A stretch of DNA of 6,818 nt, taken from positions 1 through 6,818 of the forward strand of contig CALZBV010000137.1 in assembly GCA_945622055.1 (NCBI GenBank), given 5' to 3'. Under the pieces are notes generated by a model. It had not been told where the DNA came from, did no database searches, and saw nothing but the letters and a program-made list of their open reading frames with translations. The DNA is from an uncultured Clostridia bacterium. GTDB lineage: Bacteria > Bacillota > Clostridia > Lachnospirales > Lachnospiraceae. Below are positions 6,585 through 6,818 of the stretch, in pieces (positions within the stretch are counted from its first letter, which is position 1; each line of letters opens with the position of its first letter). Position numbers and translations under genes: made by a program.

Positions 6585-6599
6585 GTTCCGGCCTCCTTT
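6582..6599 (-). promoter_or_regulatory. Ribosome binding site and GTG start of atpF
   Basis: On the minus strand AAAGGAGG (6592-6599) lies 7 nt before GTG (6582-6584). It is one of the strongest Shine-Dalgarno sites in the window. The alternative ATG at 6519-6521 (residue 22) has only a distant GAGG. The site therefore supports the longer b subunit. Confidence 0.82.
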
Positions 6600-6620
6600 A
6601 TGATTTTTTGTCTTTCCTTA

Positions 6621-6818
6621 TCACAGCTTACCAAGAAGCGGGTTTGCGAACAGAAGGATGATTGCTACCGCAAAACCATAAAGACCGGTGGTCTCTGCAA
6701 CTGCCTGTCCAAGCAGCATGGTAGACATGATGTTTCCCTTTGCACCCGGATTTCTGCCGACTGCTGCTGCACCGTGGCCTGCTGCACAGCCAGCGGCACT
6801 GCGGGCAACAAACGCTGG
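6621..6818 (-). CDS. atpE: Fo ATP synthase c subunit, C-terminal part (cut by window edge)
   Basis: Subunit c forms the membrane rotor ring and carries one coupling ion per copy. The frame runs from the window edge to TGA at 6621-6623, giving the last 65 residues; the N-terminus lies beyond 6818. The polar loop contains VGRNPGAKGN (20-29 of the visible part; Arg22 and Pro24 fit the usual R-[QN]-P loop). Helix 2 reads MLLGQAVAETTGLYGFAVAI, with the ion-binding Glu42, and ends LLFANPLLGKL. The V-A-E-T-T-x-x-Y pattern resembles Na+-coupled c rings (V63, E65, S66, T67, Y70 in Ilyobacter tartaricus, with Thr for Ser). The visible end of helix 1 (AFVARSAAGCAAGHG) lacks the usual GxGxG run and the Gln that would be the other Na+ ligand. 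It is followed after 36 bp by atpF. Confidence 0.93.
   Translation of the reverse strand, partial: PAFVARSAAGCAAGHGAAAVGRNPGAKGNIMSTMLLGQAVAETTGLYGFAVAIILLFANPLLGKL

Overview
The window is mostly the distal part of a bacterial F1Fo ATP synthase operon, read entirely on the minus strand. From high to low coordinates the order is atpE (c, partial at the window edge), atpF (b), atpH (delta), atpA (alpha), atpG (gamma), atpD (beta), atpC (epsilon). Gaps of 19 to 36 bp and one 13-bp overlap (atpF/atpH) indicate a single transcription unit. A strong hairpin plus T-tract about 6 bp after atpC ends it. The operon promoter, atpB, any atpI and the N-terminal part of atpE lie beyond position 6818.

Gene order, protein lengths, purine-rich Shine-Dalgarno sites and free use of TTG and GTG starts fit a Firmicute. 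The c-subunit end (QAVAETTGLY followed by a LLFANP tail), the b-subunit start (GLTPQLL, SYLLFNPARD) and the style of the intergenic palindromes suggest an anaerobic clostridial organism, probably Lachnospiraceae. This is an inference from protein resemblance; no search was run.

The F1 part (alpha3 beta3 gamma delta epsilon) appears intact, with P-loops, the catalytic Glu, the alpha arginine finger and the gamma C-terminal signature all present. The b subunit links F1 to the membrane c-ring. The visible c-subunit helix 2 carries the Glu and neighbouring hydroxyl and Tyr ligands typical of Na+-coupled rings, but the visible part of helix 1 does not show the expected Gln, so the coupling ion cannot be settled here.

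The first 1.1 kb, downstream of the operon, has no intact gene I can support. It holds a decayed XRE-type helix-turn-helix regulator on the minus strand (about 199-425) with a plausible promoter and two palindromes upstream (448-493), an AT-rich gene-free stretch, two GC-rich intergenic palindromes (55-104 and 812-831), and a 149-bp element bounded by long imperfect inverted repeats with further hairpins inside (905-1053). The last is the least explained item in the window. I see no evidence of a new multi-gene system.
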